Counted from the first letter of the stretch, positions 7,883 to 17,195 are shown. The stretch is 64,000 nucleotides of DNA from Amycolatopsis jiangsuensis (GCF_014204865.1 NZ_JACHMG010000001.1:5172501-5236500), one strand, 5' to 3'. Program-made: numbers and translations. The notes: generated from the sequence alone by a model not told the origin.

Positions 7883-9202
7883 TCAGACCGTGTCCGGAGA
7901 CGGGGTCTCAGGCCCCGGGATGGTGCGTGCACTCACGCTACCGAAGGTGCGGCCGAGGTCCATTTCGGACTCCAGCACCGCCGCGAGCCGGCGCACGCCC
8001 TCGCGGATGCGTTCCGGCGTGGGATAGCAGTAGGACAGCCGCATCTGGCGCGAGCCGAGGCCGTCGGCGTAGAAGCCGGTGCCTGACGCGTATGCCACGC
8101 GCGCGGTCACCGCACGCGGCAGCATTGCTTTGGTGTCAACACCTTCCGGCACCGTCACCCACACGTAGAAGCCACCGTCGGGGTGCGTCCAAGAGCAGCC
8201 GGGGGGCAGGTACTGCCGCAACGCGGACAGCATCGCGTCGCGGCGTTCGCGGTAGTTCTCCCGGAACTTCTTGATCTGACCCTTCCAATCGTGCGTCGCG
8301 AGGTAGCGGGACACGATCATCTGGTTGAACGTGGGCGGGCACAGCGTCGCCGATTCGGCGGCCAGCACGAGCTTCTCCCGCACCGCGTGCGGCGCGAGCA
8401 CCCAGCCGACCCGGAGCCCGGAGGCGAACGTCTTCGAGAACGAACCGAGGTACACGACGTTGTCCGGGTCGAGCGACCGCAGCGCGGGGTAGGTCTGGCC
8501 GTCGAAGCCGAGCAGGCCGTACGGGTTGTCCTCGACGATCAGCACCCCGTGCTCGCGGCAGATCTCCACGATCTCGGCGCGCCGCTCGACGGCCAGCGTG
8601 ACGCCGGCCGGATTGTGGAAATTCGGGATGGTGTAAAGGAACTTGACGCGCTGGCCGGCCTTCTCCGCCTGCCGCAGCGCCTCCCGAAGTCCTTCCGGCA
8701 CCAGCCCGTCGTCGTCCATCGCGACGTGCACCACGTTCGCCTGGTAGGCGGCGAACGATCCGAGGGCGCCGACGTACGACGGGCCTTCGGCGATCACCAC
8801 ATCACCCGGATCGCAGAACAGCCGCGTCACCATGTCCAGGCCCATCTGTGAGCCGACGGTGACCACGACGTCGTCCGGGTGCGCCTTCACGCCCTCGAGA
8901 GCCATGATTTCGCAGATCTGGTCACGCAGCGCAGGCACGCCGTGTGCGGACCCGTACTGCAGTGCGACGAGTCCTTCCTCGGCGATGATCTCGCCGACCT
9001 GCGCGGACAGCGTGTCGAGCGGCAGCGCGGCCAGGTTCGGCATGCCGCCGGCGAGTGAGACGACCTCCGGCCGGCTTGCCACTGCGAAGAGCGCGCGGAT
9101 CTCGGATGCGGTCATCCCGGCGGTGCGGGCTGCGTACCGCTCGAGGTGCGGGTCGAGATTGTGACGGCCGGTCTGCGGCTTGGCGGGGCGGTTCTCGGTC
9201 AT
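7883..9202 (-). CDS. PLP-dependent class I/II aminotransferase (LysN / 2-aminoadipate type)
   Basis: A 439-residue fold-type I aminotransferase. The conserved NPAG motif is at 197-200, the cofactor-contacting VEDNPYG segment at about 223-229, and the Schiff-base Lys is K257 in GSFSKTFASGLRVGW. The closest functional class is 2-aminoadipate/aromatic aminotransferases of the LysN/ARO8 type; the substrate is not determined. The ATG at 9202 was chosen because the longer reading frame to 9583 is only the antisense of the GNAT gene. It is followed closely by the Ddl-type gene, so a role in amino-acid or wall-precursor metabolism is possible. Confidence 0.9.
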   Translation of the reverse strand: MTENRPAKPQTGRHNLDPHLERYAARTAGMTASEIRALFAVASRPEVVSLAGGMPNLAALPLDTLSAQVGEIIAEEGLVALQYGSAHGVPALRDQICEIMALEGVKAHPDDVVVTVGSQMGLDMVTRLFCDPGDVVIAEGPSYVGALGSFAAYQANVVHVAMDDDGLVPEGLREALRQAEKAGQRVKFLYTIPNFHNPAGVTLAVERRAEIVEICREHGVLIVEDNPYGLLGFDGQTYPALRSLDPDNVVYLGSFSKTFASGLRVGWVLAPHAVREKLVLAAESATLCPPTFNQMIVSRYLATHDWKGQIKKFRENYRERRDAMLSALRQYLPPGCSWTHPDGGFYVWVTVPEGVDTKAMLPRAVTARVAYASGTGFYADGLGSRQMRLSYCYPTPERIREGVRRLAAVLESEMDLGRTFGSVSARTIPGPETPSPDTV

Positions 9203-9395
9203 CGGACACCTGAGGGTTCGGTGGTACCTGCTGGTAGATCCATCGAGTGTAACGGTGGCCTCTTCCGGATCCCCGGTCTTTCGGCCCTTGTCACATCGGC
9301 CTATCCTCGGGGTGGTTCTTCCGGTGCCGCCTGCGCTCTGGCCGGCGTCCAGGCCGGATACACGCCGCGAATGAGGGGTCGAGGGAGGTTTGCGC

Positions 9396-10040
9396 GTGTC
9401 ACGTCGCGTGGTGGGCGTCACACTGGACAACCTCGAGCATCTGCCGAAGAACTGCCGGCAGTGCGTGTACTGGGAGCTCGCGCCGCACCTGAAGGAGCAG
9501 GCCGAGGATTTCGGCTCGACCGAGGTCGAGAAGGAAGCCTGGGTGTCCAGCGTGCTGCTGGAGTGGGGTTCCTGCGGCCGCATCGTCTACAGCGACACGC
9601 TCCCGGTCGGTTTCGTGCTGTACGCGCCGCCGAACGCGGTGCCCCGCGCCCTGGCTTTTCCGACCTCTCCACCCAGCGCCGACGCCGTCCTGCTCACCGC
9701 CTTCCACGTCCTGCCCGAATTCCGCGGCGGCGGCCTGGGCCGCATGCTCGTGCAAGCCGTGGCGAAGGACCTGACCAAACGAGGCGTCCGCGCCATAGAA
9801 GCCTTCGGCGACGCCCAACCCGCCGAAGCGGACCCCCTGGACGGACACGCCTGCGTACTGCCGGCCGCGTTCCTGCAGAGCGTCGGCTTCAAGACCGTGC
9901 GCCCCCACCGCAAGTACCCCCGCCTGCGGCTGGAGCTGCGCTCGGCGATCAGCTGGAAGGAAGACGTCGAGGCCGCCCTGGAACGCCTACTCGGCCAGGT
10001 CACGATCACGACCGCAGAACCCAGCCTGGGCCGAGCCTGA
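9396..10040 (+). CDS. GNAT family N-acetyltransferase
   Basis: A 214-residue acetyltransferase. The acetyl-CoA binding motif A is visible as PEFRGGGLGRMLVQAV at about residues 108-123. The N terminus carries a short Cys pair (NCRQC) near residues 19-23, also seen in related actinobacterial proteins. The GTG at 9396 follows GAGGGAGG at 9381-9388. It occupies the position of M. tuberculosis Rv3916c between parB and cwlM. The substrate is unknown. The 3' side opens into a long non-coding accessory region. Confidence 0.88.
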   Translation: MSRRVVGVTLDNLEHLPKNCRQCVYWELAPHLKEQAEDFGSTEVEKEAWVSSVLLEWGSCGRIVYSDTLPVGFVLYAPPNAVPRALAFPTSPPSADAVLLTAFHVLPEFRGGGLGRMLVQAVAKDLTKRGVRAIEAFGDAQPAEADPLDGHACVLPAAFLQSVGFKTVRPHRKYPRLRLELRSAISWKEDVEAALERLLGQVTITTAEPSLGRA

Positions 10041-10258
10041 CACGCGTCCGCTTCCCTCTCGCTCCCCTCGCCCGACCCGCCTCCACGCCTCGCCCGGACC
10101 GTTCCCGGTCTGGTCCCGTCTCGCCCAGGCTGCCTCCGGCTTGGTCCCGCTTCGACGGGCCCGAGCCCCTTTTGCTCGTCCTCTACCGGTCGGCCCCGAC
10201 CGGCTCCGCCTAGACCGACCGTCTTCGCCTCGCCGTCTTCGCCTCGGTCGGTAGGCCC

Positions 10259-10363
10259 TTGGCCGGCTCCGCTTTGGCCGGCTCCGCTTTGGCTGGCTCC
10301 GCCTTGACCGGCTCCGCCTTGACCGGTCGCCGGACAATCGGCTCCGCCTTGACCGGCTCCGCG
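10259..10363. repeat. 15-bp tandem repeat tract
   Basis: Six to seven imperfect copies of the 15-mer TTGGCCGGCTCCGCT/TTGACCGGCTCCGCC, interrupted once near 10325-10340. Related CCGACC/GTCTTCGCC words extend back to about 10190. All frames read low-complexity peptides (for example ALTGS repeats) with no recognisable domain, so I treat it as non-coding simple repeat. Confidence 0.75.
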
Positions 10364-10703
10364 CCTAGACCGACCCGCTCGCCCTTGACCGCTCAGCCTC
10401 GACCGACCCCTGTCCTGAGCACTCCAGTCGAGCCGACAGCCCACCCCACCGCGACCCCTCGTTATCACACTCCGTACACGTCGTCCCCGCGGTATCAGAC
10501 CCGTGACCAAGCCCGGCACGAGTCCCCGGTACTCCCCACCCGTCCACCCTCACTCCGCTCATCACCCGAGGTCAACCCGCCAGCCGTCATCACGCCACCC
10601 CTTCTCTCAACACCGCCACACCCACGAGCCCACGCCGCTACCTACCCCACACGAACCCGCTCCCGACGTGCGAAAAATCCCTCCACCCCCGCCTGTGCAC
10701 ACC

Positions 10704-10766
10704 TGTGGATGAACCACAAAGTTATCCACAGATTGCTGATAGATGCCGTGGAAAACCTGTGGACGA
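10704..10766. promoter_or_regulatory. DnaA-box cluster outside oriC
   Basis: Three matches to YYNTCCACA in 63 bp: TCATCCACA (minus strand, 10704-10712), the perfect E. coli-type TTATCCACA (plus, 10722-10730) and TCGTCCACA (minus, 10758-10766). The surrounding 80 bases are less GC-rich than the window. No gene start lies nearby. Confidence 0.6.
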
Positions 10767-11773
10767 CTAGACTGGATCTGGGGACGCCCCCCAGTGGTGG
10801 GTGGGGGCTGCCCCAAGGTGTGGTGTGCCTCGGCGGTGTGAGGCGCAATGTGTTGTGTGCGCCTGAAGGTGGGGTTAAGTGGGGGCTGGGCTCCGGTTTT
10901 TCTGGGCGGGGTGGGGGCTGAGGCAAGAATGTGGATGCCGTAGTGGTGGGGGATTTGCGGGGCGGCTGTGTGAGATGAGAGCGCTTCGCGACACGTCCTA
11001 CTGTTACTTAGAGTGACTTTCAGCGGGGTGTGGCAAGTGCATTCTGGTGGTGTGGCTGCGCTGTCCTTCTTTGACGATTGTCAGGCGTTGAGTTCGAGGA
11101 CGGGATCGATGTGTGGGTCGCAAATGGGTGTCAGGCGGCAGGGCGGAGGTCGCCTCAAAGGGGCACGCGGTGGCGCATCCACGTTCACATTTCGCAGACG
11201 ATCCCGGCAACTGCGCCAACCACGATTCGAGCTCAGTCGTGGTGCGGGCTGGTGGGGTGGACCGTGGAGATGGCCTGGAGGAGGTTTTGGGGCAGGCGCG
11301 GTGGGCTCGGTCGTAGGTGGCGTGTGGTGGCCCTGATGGGGCAGGTCGGGACGTCCTTGCACGCGGAGCGTGCAGACGGTCGGAGGCTGGAAGTCGAGCC
11401 GGTTCCCCTCCTGTCGTCGGTGTGGTTTGGGGTGATCGGGTGTGCGGCTCGGGCTGTCGGGACGGGACCAGGATCGCCTGGCCGGGGCCAGGTCGGACGC
11501 GGGACCGGGACCACCTGGCCGGGACCAGGCCGAATGCGGCACCGGGACCACCTGACCGGGACCAGGCCGAACACGGCACCAGGACCAGGCCGAATTGCGG
11601 CACCAGGACCACCTGGCCGAGCCACAGAAAAGGCACCAAACCAAACGGGCCGTAGAGCTGGTCAAGCGACCGCGGTCCCTGACGTAGCGGCTCGGCACCC
11701 GGGGGCCCACTCGGGTAAGACAACCGGACCAGCAGGCGGGTCACGTCCGGCGGAGTGGTGTATGAGATCGACT
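10767..11773. other. Gene-poor region with G-rich tracts and a ~37-bp repeat
   Basis: No gene could be supported in this 1-kb stretch. From 10790 to 10925 the plus strand is very G-rich (runs such as GGTGGGTGGGGGCTG). From about 11464 to 11625 there are three to four imperfect copies of a ~37-bp unit built from CCGGGACCAGGCCGAATGCG and GGCACCGGGACCACCTG. Long open frames on both strands here are Pro/Gly/Arg-rich shadows without domains. The region may be a decayed accessory gene next to the insertion sequence. Confidence 0.6.
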
Positions 11774-13106
11774 CCGCGTGATCTTGGTTCGGGATTCTAG
11801 GCGGTTATTGCCTCGGTTGTCATGAGTGCCTCGCTGCCGGTCGGTGCGGCTTCGGTGGTGACGATGCGGATGCGTGAGCGGGCCAGTAGATCGAGGCCCA
11901 TGTAGCGGCGGTTCTCGGTCCACTCATCACTCTGTTCGGCCAGGACGGCGCCGACGAGGCGGATCAGGGAGTCGCGGCCGGGGAAGATCCCGACCACGTC
12001 GGTGCGACGGCGGATCTCCTTGTTCAGTCGCTCTTGAGGGTTGTTCGACCAGATCTGGCGCCAGACCTCGCGCGGATATGCGGTGAACGCCAGCAGCTCA
12101 TCGCGGGCGTTGTCGAGGTGCTCGGCTGCGTCGGGCCAGCGCGCGGTGAGAGTGTCGACCACGCGTCCGTACTGGGCTGTGACGGCGTCGGCGTCGGGCT
12201 GGTCGAAGATCGTGCGCACCTGCGTAGCGACATGCGGCTGCGCCGACTTCGGAACACGGGAGAGCAGGTTACGCAGGTAGTGGGTGCGACACCGCTGCCA
12301 CGCCGCACCCGGCAACGCCGAGGCGATCGCCGCCACCAAGCCGGGATGGGCGTCGGAGATGACGAGCTGGACCCCGGACAGGCCGCGGGCGACCAGACCG
12401 CGCAGGAACGCCAACCAGCCCGCTCCGTCCTCGCTGGAGGCCACATCCAGGCCGAGGATCTCGCGGTGCCCGTCGGCGTTCACCCCGGTCGCGAGCAGCG
12501 CGTGCACGTTGACCACCCGGCCGTCTTCGCGGACCTTCACCGTGAGCGCGTCGACCCACACGAACGTGTACGGGCCCTGGTCGAGCGGGCGCTCGCGGAA
12601 CGCGGCGACCTGCCCGTCGAGGTGCGTGGCCATCTCGCTGACCTGCGAACGCGACAGCGACTTCACCCCGAGTTGTTCGGCCAGCTTCTCCACCCGCCGG
12701 GTGGAGACACCGAGTAGGTAGGCCGTGGCCACGACGGTGACCAGGGCCTGCTCGGCGCGGCGGCGGTGGGTCAGCAGCCAGTCCGGGAAATAGGAGCCCT
12801 GGCGCAGCTTCGGCACCGCCAACTCGATCGTGCCCGCTCGGGTGTCCCACTCCCGGGCCCGGTAGCCGTTGCGCTGGTTCGTCCGCTCGCTGCTGCGCTC
12901 GCCATAGCCGGCCCCGCACTGCTGATCGGCCTGCGACGACATCAACGCGTTCGCCATCGTCGCGATCATCGTCTGCAACAGATCCGGCGACACACCCGCC
13001 GAGGCGAGCTCCTCGACAAGCTGGGCAGGGTCCACACTGTGTGGTGCGGCCATCGTGGTGGTCCTTCCTGGAGTTCCTTGGTCGGTACTCGAGAAAGATC
13101 ACGCGG
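11774..13106 (-). mobile_element. IS256-family insertion sequence, about 1.33 kb
   Basis: A complete single-ORF element. The ends share a perfect 12-bp inverted repeat, CCGCGTGATCTT at 11774-11785 and its complement at 13095-13106, with weaker similarity continuing inward. The transposase stop is 12 bp inside the left repeat, as usual for IS256. No 8-9-bp target duplication is visible directly outside these ends, so either the ends are slightly misplaced or the flanks have changed. A 13-bp direct repeat, ACCAGCAGGCGGG, occurs at 11728-11740 and 13176-13188 outside the element. Confidence 0.85.
11797..13053 (-). CDS. IS256-family transposase (mutator type)
   Basis: A 418-residue DDE transposase of the IS256/Mutator family. 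The catalytic triad can be placed as Asp in FVWVDALTVKV, Asp in LVISDAHPGL and Glu in NNPQERLNKEIRRR. The family signature around RTHYLRNLLSRVPK is also present. An ATG start at 13053 follows GGAAGGA. The frame is intact and of normal length, so the element may still be active. It lies between the GNAT gene and cwlM, interrupting origin-flank synteny. Confidence 0.95.
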   Translation of the reverse strand: MAAPHSVDPAQLVEELASAGVSPDLLQTMIATMANALMSSQADQQCGAGYGERSSERTNQRNGYRAREWDTRAGTIELAVPKLRQGSYFPDWLLTHRRRAEQALVTVVATAYLLGVSTRRVEKLAEQLGVKSLSRSQVSEMATHLDGQVAAFRERPLDQGPYTFVWVDALTVKVREDGRVVNVHALLATGVNADGHREILGLDVASSEDGAGWLAFLRGLVARGLSGVQLVISDAHPGLVAAIASALPGAAWQRCRTHYLRNLLSRVPKSAQPHVATQVRTIFDQPDADAVTAQYGRVVDTLTARWPDAAEHLDNARDELLAFTAYPREVWRQIWSNNPQERLNKEIRRRTDVVGIFPGRDSLIRLVGAVLAEQSDEWTENRRYMGLDLLARSRIRIVTTEAAPTGSEALMTTEAITA

Positions 13107-13340
13107 TGGCCGTCTCACGTCACGACGCCACGCCGCTCACCAGCGACGAACCCGTACACCACCTCCGCGGACGTAACCAGCAGGCGGGCCACTGGCCAGC
13201 AGAAAAGACCGGCCAACGAGGGAAACGGGCACCCAGACCGCCGAAGTGAGGGAGCGTCAAAACCCGCACGAGCGAGCGTCGGAACCCGCGAGAAGGAGCC
13301 TCAAATCCGCGAGGGGAGCGAACGCGGGCGACGGCGAGCG

Positions 13341-14489
13341 TTACTCGGCGCGGGCCAGTTCGTGGGCCAGTACGTCGGCGAAGGTGAAGGTGCCGGTGGG
13401 TTGGTCGCCTTCGCCCAGGAGGTACAGGCGTTTCACGGCGATCAGGATTCCCTCGGCGACCACGTCGCGGAAGGCGGGTTCGGCCAGTCTGCGCGCGTCG
13501 TCGGGGTTGGTCAGGTAGCCGATTTCGACGCGGACGGCCGGGCAGCGGGTGCGGGTGAAGATCTCCCACGTCTTGTAGTGCGTGCGGCAGTCACGCAGGC
13601 CGGTGCGGGCCACGACCTCACGTTGGATGAACCCGGCCAGCAGTTCGCCGACCGTCGACGTGGTGCCGTTGCCGGTGCCGAAGTGGAAGCTGGCCACGCC
13701 CTGGGCGCCGGGGGACGCGTTGCCGTCGTTGTGCAGCGACAGGAACAGGTCGGCGCCGGCGTCGTTGGCGAAGCGGGCACGTTCGAAATCCGTGGGACTG
13801 TGGTTCGGGCCGCGCGAGATCAGGGCTTCCATGCCTGTCGCCTGCATCCGGCCCTCCAGCCGACGCGCGAGATCCCAGGCGATGTCGGCCTCGCGCAGGC
13901 CGGCGGCGGTCACGCCCAGATCCTCGCCGCCGTGGCCGGGGTCGATGACGATGCGCTTGCCCCGCAGCCGCGGACCGGCCCGGCGGACCTGCTCCTGTTC
14001 CCGCAGGAACACCGGACGGCCGCCGCGCGCCCGCGGGGACGACAGGCGGTGCAGCTCCCGGATGGTCGCCGGACCGCAGATACCGTCGGGATTCAGGCGC
14101 ATGTCGCGCTGGAAGGTACGCAGGGCACGCTCGGTCTGCGGGCCGAAGTATCCGTCCGGACGGCCGGCGTCGAAACCGAGCTCGGTGAGCCGCTCCTGCA
14201 GCGCGAAGACGTCGTCCCCGCTGACCGGAGCCGACAACAGGTACTGCAACGGGCGGCTGCCCAAGTGGTAGCTGGCGCCCTTCATCGAGTGGAAGGTCGC
14301 CGGGCCCACGACCCCGTCGGTGATGAGGCCACGCCGCTGCTGGAAGGCCCGGACGGCCTGCTCCACGGCGACGTCGAAAGCTGCGTACTGCTCGGTCCCC
14401 GCCACCGGCGGGAGCAGGTCCATCCCGGCGAGAATCGACCTGATCTCGGCGACATCCGAACCGGTGTCACCGCGGCGGAGTACCCGCAT
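13341..14489 (-). CDS. cwlM: CwlM-type N-acetylmuramoyl-L-alanine amidase fold protein
   Basis: A 382-residue protein with two peptidoglycan-binding domains (about residues 5-70 and 85-148) and an amidase_3 domain from about 178. Predicted zinc ligands H186 (IDPGHGGED), E200 and H253 (SLHND), and the catalytic Glu E322 (VEIGYLTN), are all present. In mycobacteria CwlM is a cytoplasmic regulator that activates MurA when phosphorylated by PknB; no signal peptide is seen here, which fits that role. The ATG at 14489 has GAGGAG upstream, and the longer frame to 14651 lacks coding features. Own promoter likely, because a terminator hairpin lies upstream. Confidence 0.9.
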   Translation of the reverse strand: MRVLRRGDTGSDVAEIRSILAGMDLLPPVAGTEQYAAFDVAVEQAVRAFQQRRGLITDGVVGPATFHSMKGASYHLGSRPLQYLLSAPVSGDDVFALQERLTELGFDAGRPDGYFGPQTERALRTFQRDMRLNPDGICGPATIRELHRLSSPRARGGRPVFLREQEQVRRAGPRLRGKRIVIDPGHGGEDLGVTAAGLREADIAWDLARRLEGRMQATGMEALISRGPNHSPTDFERARFANDAGADLFLSLHNDGNASPGAQGVASFHFGTGNGTTSTVGELLAGFIQREVVARTGLRDCRTHYKTWEIFTRTRCPAVRVEIGYLTNPDDARRLAEPAFRDVVAEGILIAVKRLYLLGEGDQPTGTFTFADVLAHELARAE

Positions 14490-14703
14490 GCACTCCTCGC
14501 TCTTCCTCAGGCACCGAAACCTGCTCGATGCGAAACAGAAACCTGTAGGTCGGGGGTAAGCCCAGGCACCCATTGTGCCCTGTGAACTCTCGGTGAGTAC
14601 GCAGACCCGGCCGGTGTGCCGCTCCCGTGGGGGAGCCTGCACGGGGGACACCCGGCCGGTACGCCTGCGTGATCACCACCACGCACAAGCCCCCCGAACG
14701 AGC

Positions 14704-14747
14704 GAGAACCCGGGCCCGCGGGCCGATTCCCGCAGGCCCGGGTTCTC
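14704..14747 (-). terminator. Hairpin terminator between trxA and cwlM
   Basis: A 13-bp perfect outer stem (arms 14704-14716 and 14735-14747) that extends inward by 5 bp after one mismatch. It lies 15 bp after the trxA stop on the minus strand. No T-run. It should end the sigM-trx transcript before cwlM. Confidence 0.7.
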
Positions 14748-14761
14748 CCCGACCGTTCGGT

Positions 14762-15088
14762 TCAGAGCACGTCGGACAGATCCGACAGCAGCGCCGCCTT
14801 CGCCTTCGCGCCCACGATCTGCTTCACCGGCTTGCCACCCTGGAACAGGATCAGCGTCGGGATCGACATCACCTGGTAGTCACGCGCTGTGTTCGGGTTC
14901 TCGTCGATGTCGAGCTTCGCGACGGTCAGCTTGTCGCTGTTCTCCCCGGCGATCTCCTCGAGCACCGGCGCGACCATCTTGCACGGCCCGCACCAGGTCG
15001 CCCAGAAGTCGACCAGCACCGGCTTCTCGCTGGTCAGCACGTCGTCCACGAACGACTTGTCGGTCACCTTGACGGTGTTGTTGGCCAT
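14762..15088 (-). CDS. trxA: Thioredoxin
   Basis: A 108-residue thioredoxin with the active site WCGPC at 32-36, the cis-Pro segment SIPTL, and normal family length. It reduces protein disulfides using electrons from TrxB. It lies 45 bp downstream of trxB in the same operon, the arrangement of mycobacterial trxB2-trxC, downstream of sigM. This suggests redox and envelope-stress control by SigM. Confidence 0.96.
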   Translation of the reverse strand: MANNTVKVTDKSFVDDVLTSEKPVLVDFWATWCGPCKMVAPVLEEIAGENSDKLTVAKLDIDENPNTARDYQVMSIPTLILFQGGKPVKQIVGAKAKAALLSDLSDVL

Positions 15089-15133
15089 GGTTGTCTCCTT
15101 TGCCTGGGTCAGCCGATCGGAAGTGCGGAAAAG

Positions 15134-16132
15134 TCAGTGCTCGCCGGCGCCGTAGCCACCGCCCACCAGCTCCGGGGCCTCGTGCGCGGCCACATCGGCA
15201 TGTTCGGCCAGCCACCGCTCGGCGTCGATGGCGGCGCTGCAGCCGGACCCGGCGGCCGTGATGGCCTGCCGGTAGGTGCGGTCCACCAGGTCGCCCGCGG
15301 CGAACACGCCGGGCAGGTTCGTGTACGAGCTGCGGCCCTGCGTGCGCACGTAGCCCTCGTCGTCCACGTCCACCTGGCCGCGCACCAGCTCGCTGCGCGG
15401 ATCGTGCCCGATCGCCAGGAAGAAGCCGGTGACGTCCAGCGTCTTCGCCTCACCGGTCCTGGCGTCCTCGACCTGCAGGCCGTTGACCGTGCCGTCCCCC
15501 GCGACGCCGGTCACGCGCGAGTTCAGCTGCCATTTGATCTTGTCGTTCGCTCGAGCGCGCTCGAGCATGATCCGCGAGGCGCGGAACTCGTCCCGCCGGT
15601 GCACGATCGTGACGGACTTGGCGAACTTCGTCAGGAAGGTCGCCTCCTCCATCGCCGAGTCGCCCCCGCCGGCGACCGCGATGTCGTGGTCGCGGAAGAA
15701 GAACCCGTCACAGGTCGCGCAGGACGACACACCGTGCCCGAGCAGCTCCTGCTCACCCGGCACGTTCAGGTACCGGGCAGCCGCGCCCATCGCCAGGATG
15801 ACCGCGCGGGCCGCGTAACGCTTGCCGTTCACCACGACGTACTTGACGTCACCCGCCAGCTCCAGCGACTCGACGTCCTCCGAACGCAGCTCGGCACCGA
15901 AACGCTCGGCCTGCTTGCGCATCTCCTCCATCAGGTCCGGGCCCTGGATGCCGTCGCGGAAGCCGGGGAAGTTCTCCACCTCGGTGGTGGTCATCAACGC
16001 ACCGCCGAACTGGGTGCCCTCGAACACCAGCGGCTCGAGTTGCGCGCGCGCCGCGTAGACCGCGGCGGTGTATCCGGCAGGACCTGAACCCACGATGATC
16101 AGGTTCCTGATTTCCTCGCCCGCCACCGTCAA
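15134..16132 (-). CDS. trxB: Thioredoxin-disulfide reductase
   Basis: A 332-residue FAD/NADPH flavoprotein that reduces thioredoxin. The FAD dinucleotide motif GSGPAG is at 15-20, the redox-active CATC at 138-141, the NADPH motif [10 protein letters not shown] follows soon after, and the second FAD motif FAAGDLVD is near residue 285. It is full length. It lies 88 bp after the anti-sigma gene and 45 bp before trxA. Confidence 0.97.
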   Translation of the reverse strand: MTVAGEEIRNLIIVGSGPAGYTAAVYAARAQLEPLVFEGTQFGGALMTTTEVENFPGFRDGIQGPDLMEEMRKQAERFGAELRSEDVESLELAGDVKYVVVNGKRYAARAVILAMGAAARYLNVPGEQELLGHGVSSCATCDGFFFRDHDIAVAGGGDSAMEEATFLTKFAKSVTIVHRRDEFRASRIMLERARANDKIKWQLNSRVTGVAGDGTVNGLQVEDARTGEAKTLDVTGFFLAIGHDPRSELVRGQVDVDDEGYVRTQGRSSYTNLPGVFAAGDLVDRTYRQAITAAGSGCSAAIDAERWLAEHADVAAHEAPELVGGGYGAGEH

Positions 16133-16220
16133 CCTCCGCTCGTCGTGACCAGTGCTCCTGGCTCAACACGATGGTAGGTGCCGGTGTTCCCGGCGGTGAC
16201 GACCGCTACTCGACCAGCGA

Positions 16221-17195
16221 TTACCGGCCGCCGACCACCTTGTCGAACAGCTTCGCCGGGTCGGCGGGCCCGCAGTCCGCGCCGAACGCGACGAGACGGA
16301 ACTCGGCGAGCCTGCCGGTGGTGTAGATGACCAGCACACCGGCCTTGCCCGCCACGTTCACCGGACGGATGCCCTCCGGCCGCACCTTCGGATCCATCCC
16401 GGCCGCCGCCACACACACGTCCAGCCGCCGCTCGTCCCGCAACGGGCCGAAATCACGCACGCCGACGCTGCCGCCGATCAACGCCTCCGCGCCACCGCCG
16501 TCACCGGACACCGACGGGCCGGTCGGCGCCGGAGCGGCCACGTTCGGGGTGCCGCTCTCGGTGGACGTGCCCGGCACGGTGACCGCCAAGGCCACCACGG
16601 CGGCCGCGGCCGCGGTCAGGACCCCGCCGGCCCAGCCGAGTCGCCGGTTGCGTCGCCGCCGGGCCGCGGACAGATCCGCCACCGGAGCGGACGACGTCGC
16701 GCCCGAGGTGGACGACGCCGCGCCCGAGGTGGACGACGCCGCGCCTGTCTGGAACGGGGTCGCGCCCGCCTGGGACGGGACGGCTCCCGCCTGGGACGAC
16801 GTCGCGTCCGCAGAGGGCGGAGCTGCAGCCAGCTGGGACGACGTCGCGTCCGCCGAAGACGGGACCGCGCCGGCCGGAGACGTGGCCACGGGATCTGCGA
16901 CCACAGTGCTCGCCGCTGGTTGCCGGGCGGCGGATTCCGCGGCCAGCGCGGCGTCCAGCCGGGCCGCGTACTCGGCGGGCATCGGGGGCGCGGGCGCGCC
17001 GGCCAGCGCCGACAGGTCCGCGGTGGTCGCCTCGAGTGCCTCGATGATCGTGCGTGCTTCGGGGTCCGCCTCGACCTGCGGCCACAGCCGCGCGGCCTCG
17101 TCCTCGGCCAGTACCCCGGCGTGGAGGTCGGCGAGCAGGTCGACAGACCAGGGCGGTCCCACGGACCCACCGGCCCCCCGGCTCTCGTCCGTCAT
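16221..17195 (-). CDS. Anti-sigma-M factor-like membrane protein
   Basis: A 324-residue, probably single-pass, membrane protein in the position of the SigM anti-sigma factor (M. tuberculosis Rv3912). The N-terminal ~70 residues (VDLLADLHAGVLAEDEAARL) resemble anti-sigma cytoplasmic domains but lack the HxxxCxxC zinc motif. A long Ala/Ser/Pro linker with short repeats (SSADATSSQ, ASSTSG) spans about residues 100-165. A membrane segment is at about 178-200, followed by an external domain with two Cys. It overlaps sigM by 4 bp (ATGA). The long linker includes perfect 21-bp DNA repeats near 16700-16745. Confidence 0.8.
   Translation of the reverse strand: MTDESRGAGGSVGPPWSVDLLADLHAGVLAEDEAARLWPQVEADPEARTIIEALEATTADLSALAGAPAPPMPAEYAARLDAALAAESAARQPAASTVVADPVATSPAGAVPSSADATSSQLAAAPPSADATSSQAGAVPSQAGATPFQTGAASSTSGAASSTSGATSSAPVADLSAARRRRNRRLGWAGGVLTAAAAAVVALAVTVPGTSTESGTPNVAAPAPTGPSVSGDGGGAEALIGGSVGVRDFGPLRDERRLDVCVAAAGMDPKVRPEGIRPVNVAGKAGVLVIYTTGRLAEFRLVAFGADCGPADPAKLFDKVVGGR

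Noticed and set aside
9203..9583. N-terminal 127-codon extension of the aminotransferase reading frame
   Set aside because: It is antisense to the start of the GNAT gene and has no aminotransferase sequence; the family start MTENRP at 9202 is clear.
10259..10921. 220-codon plus-strand open frame with ALTGS repeats
   Set aside because: Low-complexity translation of the 15-bp repeat, no ribosome-binding site, no domain; it also reads through the DnaA-box cluster.
10259..11625. CRISPR array
   Set aside because: The repeats are adjacent or nearly so, without unique spacers, and there are no cas genes.
11004..11744. 246-codon minus-strand open frame rich in Pro/Arg
   Set aside because: All frames here are similarly open because of GC content; no conserved motif found. 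A decayed HNH/DUF222-type gene was considered but no HNH motif could be read.
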